Below, in pieces: positions 25,861 through 34,477 of a DNA stretch of 64,000 bases. The stretch comes from an uncultured Parabacteroides sp. (GTDB lineage: Bacteria > Bacteroidota > Bacteroidia > Bacteroidales > Tannerellaceae). The notes beneath the pieces are model-generated. The model searched no databases. It saw nothing but the letters and a program-made list of their open reading frames with translations, and was not told where the DNA came from. The position numbers were made by a program, and so were the translations under genes. The stretch is taken from contig CALCST010000043.1 of assembly GCA_937894065.1 (NCBI GenBank), positions 1-64,000 of the forward strand. The letters are read 5' to 3'. Positions within the stretch are counted from its first letter, which is position 1, and each line of letters starts with the position of its first letter.

Positions 25861-26529
25861 ATGAAAAAGAAACATCCTTTGGAAGTGTTGATCGCACAGG
25901 GAGAGCATCAACAGCAGGACTTTAAGTTTGAGGTGAGCGACAGCAAGAAGATAGCACGTACTCTCAGCGCATTCGCAAACACCGACGGAGGCCGCCTGCT
26001 CATTGGTGTGAAAGATAACGGAAAAATATCCGGAATCAGAGGTGATGAGGAATACTACATGATTGAAGCTGCGTCGAAAATGTATACACGCCCGGAAGTT
26101 CCTTTCTCAAGCAGTTATTGGGATTTTGAAGGGAAAACAGTTTTGGAAATAGACATTGAGCCGTGCCCGGACCGTCCTTATCTCGCACCGGACAAAGATG
26201 ACAAATACAAGGCATACGTCAGGATTGACGATGAGAATATCCTGGCAGACGAGGTTATGGTGAGGGCTTGGCGTAAACGTAACCGCCCCGATGGCACATT
26301 GCTCAGGCTCAGCGAGCCGGTCAAAATACTTTTGTCATTTCTTGAAAACAATCCCAACATCAGTGTAAGCAAGTTTTGCCGGATAGCCCATATATCATAT
26401 AATGTGGCACGCAATATCCTGAGCGATTTGATGGCAATGGATGTAATCAGTTATGTTATGGTGGACAAACGTATTCTTTATTCTTTGAATGAAGATGCGA
26501 ATGCCATACTCGAAGGACAGTTCGTGTAA
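25861..26529 (+). CDS. AlbA_2 (Schlafen-type) putative nucleic-acid-binding protein
   Basis: This protein has 222 residues. Residues 18-115 match the AlbA_2 domain: QDFKFEVSD, KIARTLSAFANTDGGRLLIGV and the KYKAYVRIDDENILAD end. The C-terminus (about 150-205) is a winged-helix candidate (SVSKFCRIAHISYNVARNILSDL). The domain is known from ATP-binding regulators and Schlafen-like RNases; which one applies here is unclear. The start is at the ATG 21 bp after the -7 box, and the longer frame from 25795 is excluded because the promoter lies in it. Confidence 0.8.
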   Translation: MKKKHPLEVLIAQGEHQQQDFKFEVSDSKKIARTLSAFANTDGGRLLIGVKDNGKISGIRGDEEYYMIEAASKMYTRPEVPFSSSYWDFEGKTVLEIDIEPCPDRPYLAPDKDDKYKAYVRIDDENILADEVMVRAWRKRNRPDGTLLRLSEPVKILLSFLENNPNISVSKFCRIAHISYNVARNILSDLMAMDVISYVMVDKRILYSLNEDANAILEGQFV

Positions 26530-26618
26530 TTTTGACCTTTTAATAAATTTATTAATAAAAGGCAATAATATAATAGTTAATAATTTATAACAGGTAGAAC
26601 AAATCTGAGGTTTATTCA

Positions 26619-26647
26619 TATCTTTGTAATGTTATCAAAATTTTGAT
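26619..26647 (+). promoter_or_regulatory. -7 box and 14-bp palindrome at the start of the sigma factor transcript
   Basis: TATCTTTG (26619-26626) is the likely -7 box. Seven bases later the perfect palindrome ATCAAAATTTTGAT (26634-26647) covers the expected transcription start, in the position of an operator. No protein is assigned to it. Confidence 0.55.
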
Positions 26648-26694
26648 GACAGATACGACGCAAGAAGTGTCTTAACCTAATAAGATTTTTTATT

Positions 26695-27198
26695 ATGAAT
26701 GCGTTGCAATTTCAGAAAAAGTTAATGAGCATCCAGGAGAATATGTTGAATTTTGCTTTGATGTTGACTTCTAATAAGGATGACGCCCAGGACCTGATGC
26801 AGGACACTACTCTGAAGGTGTTGGACAACCAGGAGAAATTTGTTGACAACGTAAACTTTAAGGGTTGGGTTTTAACCGTTATGCGAAACATCTTTATAAA
26901 CAATTATCATAAGGTTGTAAGAACACAAACGGTAGTTGATCAAGGTGTCGATTTGTATAATTTGGATGTTGTTAATGAATCCGGATTTGATTCTCCAGAC
27001 GGAGCATATCATATTCAGGAAATCACAAAAGTCATAGAATCTTTGAATGATGAATTGAAAATTCCATTCTCAATGTATGTCAGCGGATATAAATATAACG
27101 AAATATCAGAAAAGCTGAACTTGCCTTTGGGAACAGTGAAAAGTCGTATATTTTTTGCACGACAGGAATTACAGAAATCCCTGAAAGATTACAGATAA
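26695..27198 (+). CDS. Sigma-70 family (ECF-type) RNA polymerase sigma factor
   Basis: This 167-residue two-domain sigma factor has region 2 (AQDLMQDTTLKVLDNQEKF, NFKGWVLTVMRNIFINNY) and region 4 (YKYNEISEKLNLPLGTVKSR, IFFARQELQKSL). No anti-sigma or SusC/SusD genes follow it, unlike most polysaccharide-utilisation ECF factors in Bacteroides. A strong terminator ends it as a single gene. A palindrome covers its transcription start. It could be autoregulated, which is inference. Confidence 0.9.
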   Translation: MNALQFQKKLMSIQENMLNFALMLTSNKDDAQDLMQDTTLKVLDNQEKFVDNVNFKGWVLTVMRNIFINNYHKVVRTQTVVDQGVDLYNLDVVNESGFDSPDGAYHIQEITKVIESLNDELKIPFSMYVSGYKYNEISEKLNLPLGTVKSRIFFARQELQKSLKDYR

Positions 27199-27244
27199 GT
27201 CCGGTATGGATTAGATTTTTTTTCATTTTGAGATAAATATAAGC

Positions 27245-27282
27245 AAGGCGCACTCTTCATCACGAGGAATGCGCCTTTTTTT
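27245..27282 (+). terminator. Terminator of the sigma factor gene
   Basis: Arms AAGGCGCA (27245-27252) and TGCGCCTT (27270-27277) followed by a T run, 46 bp after the stop. Confidence 0.85.
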
Positions 27283-27829
27283 ACACATCTATTTTCAATA
27301 ATATGTGTTCATGTGTTTATGAAGAAAAAGTTAGTTGTTGCTTTTTTCTATTGATTTGGATTGGTATGTTTCTTACCTTAAAAAACAACTATCTTATTCA
27401 TATAAACACGTTTTGTTAAATCTTGTTATTGTATAACAATCCGTCGTTTTGAAAGTTTATAGCAAAAACAAGATATTAAATTTTAATATGATATTATGAA
27501 ATACAAAAACATAATTATCGAAAAATAATAATCCTGTGTTTATATTTATTTATTATGAAAGAACTCATTGCAAATGTATGAAAATAATTTAATAACTATA
27601 CAAGCGTTTTTGGAAAAAAAGTGATGTGTATTGGTGAATTTCTGTCAATTATTTGTGTATTCACCGGTAATACTTGGTTATAGTCATTCTTTCTCCACTA
27701 TTTGTGATAAAATATTACTTGATGATATGGGTGATTTGTTGTTAATTTCTATTTAATGACACTTTTGCTTATTCCTTATGTTTTTGACGATACTACTTTA
27801 TTACTGGCGTGTTTTTGAAATGGATTTTG
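27283..27829. other. Gene-free AT-rich stretch
   Basis: About 550 bp of very AT-rich DNA with no convincing frame on either strand, no tandem repeat and no member of the GTTGACAA family. The only signals are at its end: TAATTTTG (27830-27837), a -7 box for the threonine aldolase gene. A regulatory or small-RNA role is possible, but nothing specific was seen. Confidence 0.5.
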
Positions 27830-27863
27830 TAATTTTGCGAAAATTTTAAATTTTAGGGGGAAA

Positions 27864-28892
27864 ATGAGAAGTTTTGCGAGCGATAACAATTCAGGAGTAC
27901 ATCCTTTAGTTATGCAGGCGTTGATAAACGCTAACGACGGACACGCAGTAGGTTATGGCGACGATGAATGGACATCTAAAGCCGTTCTTAAGTTGAAGGA
28001 AATTTTCGGTAACGAAGCGTCACCTTTCTTTGTTTTTAACGGAACAGGAGCTAATTCCGTAGCCTTGCAGGCGGTGACAAGACCGTTCAACAGTATTCTG
28101 TGCGCAGAAACAGCACATATAAATGTCGATGAATGCGGAGCTCCGGGCCGAATGACAGGATGCTCTATCGTGACAATCCCTACGGAAGATGGAAAATTAA
28201 CTCCCGAATTGATAAAACCTCACCTTCATAATTTCGGAGTTTGCCATCATTCACAGCCAAAAGCTGTATATATCTCTCAGGTTTCTGAATTGGGAACCAT
28301 CTACACTGTTGAAGAAGTAAAAGCAATCTCCGAGCTTTTGCATTCCTATAATATGTATTTGCATATGGACGGAGCGCGACTTGCAAATGCCTGCGCTTAT
28401 CTGAACTGCTCAATGAAGGAAATAACTGTCGATGCCGGAGTAGATATCCTGAGTTTCGGCGGAACCAAGAACGGTATGATGATGGGCGAAGCCGTTATCT
28501 CATTCCGTCCTGAAGTGACTGAAAACCTTGCATACATCCGCAAGCAGTCCGCTCAGCTCGCATCCAAGCTAAGATACATGTCTGCACAGTTCCTGCCATA
28601 TCTCGAGAATAACCTTTGGCTGGAAAATGCCCTTCATGCTAACAAATGCGCATTGAAACTGGCTGAAGCCATGAGCAAATTCGACGAAATAAAATTTACA
28701 CAGAAAATAGAATCAAATCAGCTCTTCTTCATCTTGCCAGCCGACGTTTTGGCAAAATTGCAGGAAAAATATTTCTTCTACGTGTGGAACGATGCCCGCA
28801 ACGAAGCCCGACTTGTCACTTCATGGGATACAACAGATGAAGATATAGATTCTTTTATTGCAACATTGGACCAGATAATGCGTTCGAGATAA
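27864..28892 (+). CDS. ltaE: Low-specificity L-threonine aldolase (PLP enzyme)
   Basis: It splits L-threonine or allo-threonine to glycine and acetaldehyde using pyridoxal phosphate. In this 342-residue fold-type I enzyme the PLP lysine is Lys202 in SFGGTKNGMMMGEA; Asp169 in HMDGARLANA binds the PLP nitrogen and His84 in CAETAHIN stacks on the ring. A -7 box lies at 27830-27837. An AGGGGG tract just before the ATG is one of the few purine-rich leaders here. The EEP-domain gene follows after 9 bp. Some family members are beta-eliminating lyases, which is the main alternative. Confidence 0.88.
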   Translation: MRSFASDNNSGVHPLVMQALINANDGHAVGYGDDEWTSKAVLKLKEIFGNEASPFFVFNGTGANSVALQAVTRPFNSILCAETAHINVDECGAPGRMTGCSIVTIPTEDGKLTPELIKPHLHNFGVCHHSQPKAVYISQVSELGTIYTVEEVKAISELLHSYNMYLHMDGARLANACAYLNCSMKEITVDAGVDILSFGGTKNGMMMGEAVISFRPEVTENLAYIRKQSAQLASKLRYMSAQFLPYLENNLWLENALHANKCALKLAEAMSKFDEIKFTQKIESNQLFFILPADVLAKLQEKYFFYVWNDARNEARLVTSWDTTDEDIDSFIATLDQIMRSR

Positions 28893-28901
28893 ATTCCCGT
28901 T

Positions 28902-29669
28902 ATGAAGTCAATACATATACTAACATTGCTTTTAGGCATATTTCTCCTTTCATGTGCAAATAGCAGTCAGAGTGAGAAAGAAGTTTCGGATTTCAGGATA
29001 ATGACCTATAATATCCGAAATTGCCGAGGATTGGACGATAGCGTGTCTATCGATCGCACCGCATCCGTAATCAATAACATCAAGCCATATGTTGTGGCAG
29101 TCCAGGAAATCGACAGCGTAACCGGACGAAGCCAGGGCAAATACATACTCGGCGAACTTGCCGCCCGCACCGGAATGATTCCCGTGTTCTCTCCGGCAAT
29201 AGATTATGACGGAGGAAAATATGGCACAGGCGTTCTTTGCACCGAAAAGCCGAAGGCTGTCTATCGCAGAGATTTGCCGGGAACAGAGGAAAAGCGCACA
29301 CTTATTGTCGTTGAGTTCGATAAATTCTGTTTTGCTTCAACTCATTTCTCGCTGACAGAATCCGACCGCATAAAATCTGCCGCCCTGATAAAGGATTTTA
29401 TAAGCAAATTCGACAAACCCGTCATAGTTGCCGGAGACTGGAACGACGAGCCTGAGTCTGCATTCCTGAATGAAATGAAGAAGACCTTCAGGATATTGAG
29501 CAAAGCTGAGGAATACACATTCCCGGCATCCGAACCTTCAAAAACCATTGATTATATTGCTGTTTCGGAAAAACATTCCGAAAAGCTGTCGTTGAAAGAT
29601 GTGAAGGTTGTGGATGCACCGGTTGAGTCGGATCACAGACCGCTTGTAGCGGAAATCTCAGTGGAGTAG
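28902..29669 (+). CDS. Endonuclease/exonuclease/phosphatase (EEP) superfamily lipoprotein
   Basis: A protein of 255 residues with a lipoprotein signal (lipobox LLSC, Cys18). The EEP fold signs are MTYNIRNCRG, VQEID with the metal Glu, AGDWNDEP and the terminal SDHRPLVAE with the catalytic His. It is short for the superfamily and probably acts outside the cytoplasm on phosphodiesters or phosphate esters, such as sphingolipid or inositol phosphates; the substrate is not visible. It starts 9 bp after the aldolase gene and is likely cotranscribed, though no functional link is evident. Confidence 0.85.
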   Translation: MKSIHILTLLLGIFLLSCANSSQSEKEVSDFRIMTYNIRNCRGLDDSVSIDRTASVINNIKPYVVAVQEIDSVTGRSQGKYILGELAARTGMIPVFSPAIDYDGGKYGTGVLCTEKPKAVYRRDLPGTEEKRTLIVVEFDKFCFASTHFSLTESDRIKSAALIKDFISKFDKPVIVAGDWNDEPESAFLNEMKKTFRILSKAEEYTFPASEPSKTIDYIAVSEKHSEKLSLKDVKVVDAPVESDHRPLVAEISVE

Positions 29670-29676
29670 AGTTCTA

Positions 29677-29815
29677 GTTGACGAGTTGACGAGTTGACAA
29701 GTTGACAAGATGACGAGTTGACAAGTTGACGAGATATTTTTTACTAATAATTTATTAATACCTTGTCAACTTGTATCTGAAGCCTTGTCAACTTCTCTTT
29801 GAAGCCTTGTCAACT
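29677..29815. repeat. Octamer repeat copy J with seven perfect-phase GTTGACRA units
   Basis: The run 29677-29732 is seven 8-bp units: GTTGACGA twice, GTTGACAA twice, GATGACGA, GTTGACAA, GTTGACGA. After an AT-rich loop the right side (29761-29815) reads CCTTGTCAACTTG, then GAAGCCTTGTCAACTT and a further GAAGCCTTGTCAACT. It is the clearest view of the 8-bp building block of the family. It sits between the EEP stop and the permease start, both rightward. Confidence 0.9.
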
Positions 29816-29866
29816 ATTCCGTCACCAACTTTCAAGACTTAAATTAATAATAATATAGATTAACTT

Positions 29867-31240
29867 ATGGCATTACAGGAACAAAAACAATCTGTTAATG
29901 AGCAGAAACCTGCGGATTTGATTTATGGAATTGACGATCGTCCACCATTCAAGGAAGCTGTTTTTGCAGCTTTGCAGCATTTGCTGGCTATTTTCGTGGC
30001 AATCATAACTCCTCCTCTGATAATTGCAGGAGCGTTGAAGCTTGATCTGGAAACAACAAGTTTCCTTGTGTCAATGGCTTTGTTTGCTTCCGGAGTATCA
30101 ACATTCATACAGTGCAGGACAATCGGCCCAATCGGTTCCGGCTTGTTGTGCATTCAAGGAACAAGTTTCTCATTTATCGGTCCGATAATTACGGCAGGAA
30201 CAATCGGAGGTCTGCCACTGATATTCGGAGTTTGTATGGCAGCAGCGCCGGTCGAGATGATAGTGAGCTGCACATTTAAATATATGCGTTCGATAATAAC
30301 ACCGCTGGTTTCGGGTATAGTCGTTCTTATGATAGGTCTTTGTCTTATCAAGGTAGGCGTAGTTTCCTGCGGTGGAGGATATTCGGCAATGGACAACGGA
30401 ACATTCGGCAGCTTCGAGAATGTCAGCGTAGCCGCAATAGTTCTTCTCACCGTCTTGTTCTTCAACCGTTGCAAAAACAAATATCTCAGAATGAGTTCAA
30501 TCGTTCTTGGTCTTTGCGTAGGCTATGCCGTAGCCTTCTCTCTTGGAATGGTAGATTTGAGCGCAGCTTCATCACAGAGCCTTTTCGGATTCAACATACC
30601 AGTTCCATTCAAATACGGATTGGACTTCAACTTCTCATCATTCCTTGCATTAGGTCTTATTTATCTGATTACAGCAATTGAGGCAACAGGCGATGTAACA
30701 GCAAACTCAATGATCTCAGGCAAGTCAATCGAAGGTGAATCTTATTTGCGAAGAGTTTCAGGCGGAGTTATGGCAGACGGATTCAACTCATTCGTTGCCG
30801 GAATATTCAATTCATTCCCTAACTCAATTTTCGCGCAGAACAACGGAATCATCCAGCTTACTGGAGTAGCAAGCCGATACGTAGGATATTATATTGCCGT
30901 AATGCTTATATTGCTCGGTCTGTTCCCAATAGTTGGAGTAGTATTCTCATTGATGCCGGACCCTGTTCTTGGCGGTGCAACATTGCTTATGTTCGGAACA
31001 GTAGCGTCAGCCGGAATCAGAATCATCGCTTCACAGGAAATCGACCGCAAGGCAACACTAGTGTTGGCAACAAGTATTTCGCTAGGTTTGAGCGTTGAGA
31101 TGATGCCGGATATATTGAGCAAAGCCCCGGAAGCAATCCGTGCTATTTTTGCATCAGGCATAACAACCGGAGGTCTTACAGCCATTTTGGCAAATATGTT
31201 TATCAGAGTAAAAGACGAAAAATCAGAGATAAAAGATTAA
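29867..31240 (+). CDS. Nucleobase:cation symporter-2 (xanthine/uracil permease)
   Basis: This 457-residue inner-membrane protein of the NCS2 family has about 14 helices. Its motifs are QHLLAIFVAIITPPLI, the GTSFSFIGP block, and the signature TAIEATGDVTANSMISGK with the substrate-contact Glu. The second helix-10 motif (NSFPNSIFAQNNGIIQLTGV) has Asn-rich character typical of purine transporters. The next gene, 4 bp on, is xanthine phosphoribosyltransferase, so xanthine (or guanine) is the likely cargo. No purine riboswitch was recognised upstream; copy J of the repeat occupies that space. Confidence 0.9.
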   Translation: MALQEQKQSVNEQKPADLIYGIDDRPPFKEAVFAALQHLLAIFVAIITPPLIIAGALKLDLETTSFLVSMALFASGVSTFIQCRTIGPIGSGLLCIQGTSFSFIGPIITAGTIGGLPLIFGVCMAAAPVEMIVSCTFKYMRSIITPLVSGIVVLMIGLCLIKVGVVSCGGGYSAMDNGTFGSFENVSVAAIVLLTVLFFNRCKNKYLRMSSIVLGLCVGYAVAFSLGMVDLSAASSQSLFGFNIPVPFKYGLDFNFSSFLALGLIYLITAIEATGDVTANSMISGKSIEGESYLRRVSGGVMADGFNSFVAGIFNSFPNSIFAQNNGIIQLTGVASRYVGYYIAVMLILLGLFPIVGVVFSLMPDPVLGGATLLMFGTVASAGIRIIASQEIDRKATLVLATSISLGLSVEMMPDILSKAPEAIRAIFASGITTGGLTAILANMFIRVKDEKSEIKD

Positions 31241-31244
31241 TACT

Positions 31245-31817
31245 ATGGAGTTATTAAAACAGCGAATATTACAGGATGGACGTTGTTTCCCCGGCGGTAT
31301 TCTGAAGGTGGACAGTTTCATCAACCATCAGATGGACCCGATGCTGATGCATCAGCTGGCAGAAGAATTCATACGTCGTTTCAAAGATGAGAAGATTAAC
31401 AAGATTGTGACAATCGAGGCAAGTGGTATAGCTCCTGCAATCATGGTTGGATATCTTATGCAGCTGCCGGTAGTGTTTGTGAAGAAGAAAAAGCCAAACA
31501 CTATGGAAAACATACTTACATCAGTTGTCCATTCCTTCACAAAAGGTCGCGACTATACTGTTTGTGTAAGCAATGACTTCCTAACTAAAGACGACAGAGT
31601 GCTGTTCATCGACGACTTCCTTGCACACGGAAACGCAGCAATAGGTATGGTTGACCTTGCAAAACAGGCAGGCTCAACCATCTGCGGAATGGGATTTATC
31701 ATTGAAAAAGTGTTCCAGGGCGGAGGAAACGAACTGCGCAAAATGGGATATCATGTCGAAAGTCTTGCCATGATCGACAGCCTTGATGATTGTAAGATAA
31801 CATTCCATCAGAAATAA
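31245..31817 (+). CDS. xpt: Xanthine phosphoribosyltransferase
   Basis: Xpt joins xanthine to PRPP to make XMP for purine salvage, in the cytoplasm. At 190 residues it matches the Bacillus enzyme. The PRPP loop is VLFIDDFLAHGNAA, and the start motif QRILQDGRCFPGGILKVDSF and the VVFVKKKKP basic loop are characteristic. A 4-bp gap to the permease means the two are one operon, with uptake and capture encoded together. It ends in repeat copy K. Confidence 0.93.
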   Translation: MELLKQRILQDGRCFPGGILKVDSFINHQMDPMLMHQLAEEFIRRFKDEKINKIVTIEASGIAPAIMVGYLMQLPVVFVKKKKPNTMENILTSVVHSFTKGRDYTVCVSNDFLTKDDRVLFIDDFLAHGNAAIGMVDLAKQAGSTICGMGFIIEKVFQGGGNELRKMGYHVESLAMIDSLDDCKITFHQK

Positions 31818-31836
31818 TTCTGAGGAATAGAAAATA

Positions 31837-31904
31837 GTTGACGAGTTGACAAGGATTAGTTCCTGATTCATTTGAATACGGGAATTCAAATCCTTGCCAA
31901 CTCG
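31837..31904. repeat. Octamer repeat copy K, terminator-like
   Basis: GTTGACGAGTTGACAAGGA (31837-31855) pairs with TCCTTGCCAACTCG (31891-31904), with an inner ATTCATTTGAAT hairpin. A T-rich tail follows, so it probably ends the xpt transcript. From 31905 to 32159 there is AT-rich DNA with only a -7 box TACGTTTG (32119-32126) ahead of glnA. Confidence 0.75.
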
Positions 31905-32159
31905 TTTTCTTTTTAATATAACTTACTATCCTAATTTAAGGCCTTCAGCCAAAATTCAGATAGAAATATAGTTTTCTAATTAATATTGACTCTTTCTTAT
32001 TTATAGGTTTCAATCTGTAACTTTTTAAAATATCAGTTTTGCAATACCCTTTTTTGAAAAAAATATCCTTCAAATTATCCATTAGTCAGATTAAATCGTA
32101 TATTTGGACAGTCACACATACGTTTGACAAACATTTTGTTAACTTAATATACATGAACT

Positions 32160-33662
32160 ATGGATAATCAGCTATCAATGAATGCCAATTTGCTGGTATC
32201 TTATCTGCAAAAACCGGCAGCAGAATTTACCAAAGAAGATATCAAGAAGTATATCAGGGAAAATGAAGTCCAGATGGTGAATTTCATGTATCCGGCTGGC
32301 GACGGACGTTTGAAAACCTTGAATTTCGTCATCAACAATGAATCCTATCTTGACGAAATACTGACCTGCGGAGAAAGAGTTGACGGCTCAAGCCTGTTCT
32401 CATTCATCGAAGCAGGAAGCAGCGACTTGTACGTAATCCCAAGATTCAAGACAGCATTTGTTGATCCTTTTGCCGAACTCAAAACGGTAACAATGCTATG
32501 TTCATATTTCAACAAAGACGGACAGCCGCTTGAAAGCTCACCCGAATTCACCCTCAAAAAAGCATGCCGCGCCTTCAGGGAAGTGACAGGAATGGATTTC
32601 CACGCAATGGGAGAGTTGGAATACTACGTTATAGCTCCTGAAACCGATATGTTCCCGGCAACAGACCAGAAAGGCTATCACGAATCAGCACCATATGCCA
32701 AGTTCAATGATTTCCGCACAGCCTGTATGTCATACATTGCCCAGGCAGGTGGACAAATAAAATACGGACATTCCGAAGTTGGAAACTTCTCGCAGACAGG
32801 TTTGACCTACGAGCAGAATGAAATAGAATTCCTTCCGGTATATGCCGAAGATGCAGCAGACCAGTTGATGCTTGCAAAATGGATTATCCGCAATTTGGCA
32901 AATATCTACGGTTATAACGTAACCTTTGCGCCTAAAATCACCGTCGGCAAGGCAGGTTCAGGCTTGCACATACACATGCGCCTGATGAAAGACGGCAAGA
33001 ACCAGATGCTCAGCAACGGAGTTCTTTCCGAAGTGGCACGCAAGGCAATAGCCGGAATGATGGAGCTTGCACCGTCAATCACCGCATTTGGCAATAAGAA
33101 TCCAACATCATATTTCCGCCTCGTTCCTCACCAGGAAGCGCCTACTAATGTTTGCTGGGGCGACCGAAACCGTTCCGTCCTGGTTCGTGTTCCTCTGGGT
33201 TGGGCAGCAAAAACTGATATGTGTGCTTTGGCTAATCCGCTGGAAAGCGCATCTGCGTATGACACAACCCAGAAACAGACAGTAGAAATGCGTTCGCCGG
33301 ACGGCTCGGCAGATTTATATCAGTTGCTTGCCGGACTTGCCGTGGCATGTCGTCATGGTTTCGAAATGCAAAACGCTTTGGAAGTTGCCGACCGCACATA
33401 TGTAAATGTAAATATACATAACGAAGAGAACAAATCGAGATTGGAAACCTTGGCTCAATTGCCGGACAGTTGCGTAGCTTCTGCCGAATGTCTTGCCAGG
33501 GATAGGGAAGTGTATGAAAAATATAATGTCTTTAGCCCTGCTATGATTGATGGAATTATAGCCCAGCTCAAGGCTTACAACGACTCCACTCTCCGCAAAG
33601 ATATCATTGACAAGCCAGATGAGCTGAGAGCTCTTGTTGATAGATTCTTTCATTGTGGATGA
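32160..33662 (+). CDS. glnA: Glutamine synthetase (GlnA-type, about 500 residues)
   Basis: It forms glutamine from glutamate, ammonia and ATP. Landmarks are the N-terminal beta-grasp (EVQMVNFMYPAGDGRLKTLNF), the metal-site MGELEYYV, NEIEFLP, the glutamate/ATP loop GSGLHIHMRL and the phosphate-binding APTNVCWGDRNRSVLVRVP. It is much shorter than the 700-residue GSIII common in Bacteroides, and differs from E. coli GSI in several loops; the NPG-type loop is not obvious. It may be a second or specialised glutamine synthetase. It stands alone with a -7 box at 32119-32126 and a strong terminator. Confidence 0.85.
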   Translation: MDNQLSMNANLLVSYLQKPAAEFTKEDIKKYIRENEVQMVNFMYPAGDGRLKTLNFVINNESYLDEILTCGERVDGSSLFSFIEAGSSDLYVIPRFKTAFVDPFAELKTVTMLCSYFNKDGQPLESSPEFTLKKACRAFREVTGMDFHAMGELEYYVIAPETDMFPATDQKGYHESAPYAKFNDFRTACMSYIAQAGGQIKYGHSEVGNFSQTGLTYEQNEIEFLPVYAEDAADQLMLAKWIIRNLANIYGYNVTFAPKITVGKAGSGLHIHMRLMKDGKNQMLSNGVLSEVARKAIAGMMELAPSITAFGNKNPTSYFRLVPHQEAPTNVCWGDRNRSVLVRVPLGWAAKTDMCALANPLESASAYDTTQKQTVEMRSPDGSADLYQLLAGLAVACRHGFEMQNALEVADRTYVNVNIHNEENKSRLETLAQLPDSCVASAECLARDREVYEKYNVFSPAMIDGIIAQLKAYNDSTLRKDIIDKPDELRALVDRFFHCG

Positions 33663-33711
33663 TGGGGGAATGATAGGTTGATGTAAATTATTCTATTCTA
33701 TAAAAAACAAA

Positions 33712-33759
33712 GAAGACACGGATATTGCTGTTGTGCCAACAGCATTTCGTGTCTTTTTT
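33712..33759 (+). terminator. Terminator of glnA
   Basis: Arms AAGACACG (33713-33720) and CGTGTCTT (33748-33755), with inner GCTGTTG / CAACAGC, followed by a T run. Confidence 0.85.
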
Positions 33760-33866
33760 GTATAAGCAAATTAATCTACGTTATAAATGTTATTCTCTGA
33801 TTTGTATTAATTATCTGTATCTACTATTACTTTTTATGATTTATAGATAATAATGTAATCTTAAAA

Positions 33867-33950
33867 CTAAGGTTTAGATTTTACAAATTAAGTCTTAGTT
33901 TTTAAGAACTAAGTCACAGTTTATAAAAACTAAGACTTAGTTTTAAGATT
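33867..33950. repeat. Four tandem 21-bp units each with an 11-bp near-palindrome
   Basis: Units begin at 33867, 33888, 33909 and 33930 with cores CTAAGGTTTAG, TTAAGTCTTAG, CTAAGTCACAG and CTAAGACTTAG, each followed by a 10-bp T- and A-rich spacer. Outer arms AATCTTAAAACTAAG (33857-33871) and CTTAGTTTTAAGATT (33936-33950) are a perfect 15-bp inverted repeat, and 33890-33903 pairs perfectly with 33925-33938 over 14 bp. It lies between convergent glnA and the TSCPD gene, beyond the glnA terminator. Confidence 0.85.
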
Positions 33951-34007
33951 ATATCTTTACTTTTAATTTTTAAAATGAATAATTACTTGTCGGGCAATAG
34001 ATATTTT

Positions 34008-34262
34008 TTATTCCATCCCTTCCCTCAGCGCCCTCGCCATCTGATCCGGGCAAGAAGTATTCTTGTTGCCGCATTTGATACCACTGAGGCGATTGATAGC
34101 ATCTTCAGCCTTCATGCCCTTAAGTAAGGCACAGATACCCTGGCTGTTGCCATGGCAGCCGCCGATAACCTGGGCGTTTTCGATAACACCGTTATTGATA
34201 TCTACAATCATCATTTTTGAGCAAACACCCTGAGGATAGTATTCGATACGTTTTGTTCCCAT
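34008..34262 (-). CDS. Small TSCPD domain protein (TIGR03905-like)
   Basis: This 84-residue protein has GVCSKMM, then GGCHGNSQGIC and the end motif KCGNKNTSCPDQMARAL. The TSCPD module is also the Cys-rich C-terminal domain of some ribonucleotide reductases and may bind metal through its cysteines; stand-alone forms have no proven role. The start at MGTKRIEYYP is certain enough because a full promoter lies upstream inside the longer open frame. Confidence 0.85.
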   Translation of the reverse strand: MGTKRIEYYPQGVCSKMMIVDINNGVIENAQVIGGCHGNSQGICALLKGMKAEDAINRLSGIKCGNKNTSCPDQMARALREGME

Positions 34263-34324
34263 ATTTTTTATTTTGATTATTGGTTTTGTAAGTTTCTGAA
34301 AATTATATATCCGGAAATTGCGTG

Positions 34325-34356
34325 CAAAAGTATAAAAAGATGATACGACGGGCAAA
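34325..34356 (-). promoter_or_regulatory. Promoter of the TSCPD gene
   Basis: On the minus strand TTTG (34356-34353), 20 bp, then TACTTTTG (34332-34325): full consensus, 62 bp before the start codon. Confidence 0.8.
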
Positions 34357-34477
34357 ATAAAAAAATGTTTTTCCTGTAAACTCTTCAATTAAAAGTTTAG
34401 TTTGTGAAACAAGAGTCTGTGTTATTCTAGGAAATTATTGTAATTTTGTTTGTCTAACCAATAAATCATTACGGAAT

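Noticed and set aside
29670..29866. Purine riboswitch upstream of the permease-xpt operon
   Set aside because: No three-way junction or conserved purine-aptamer core is seen; the space is filled by the octamer repeat.
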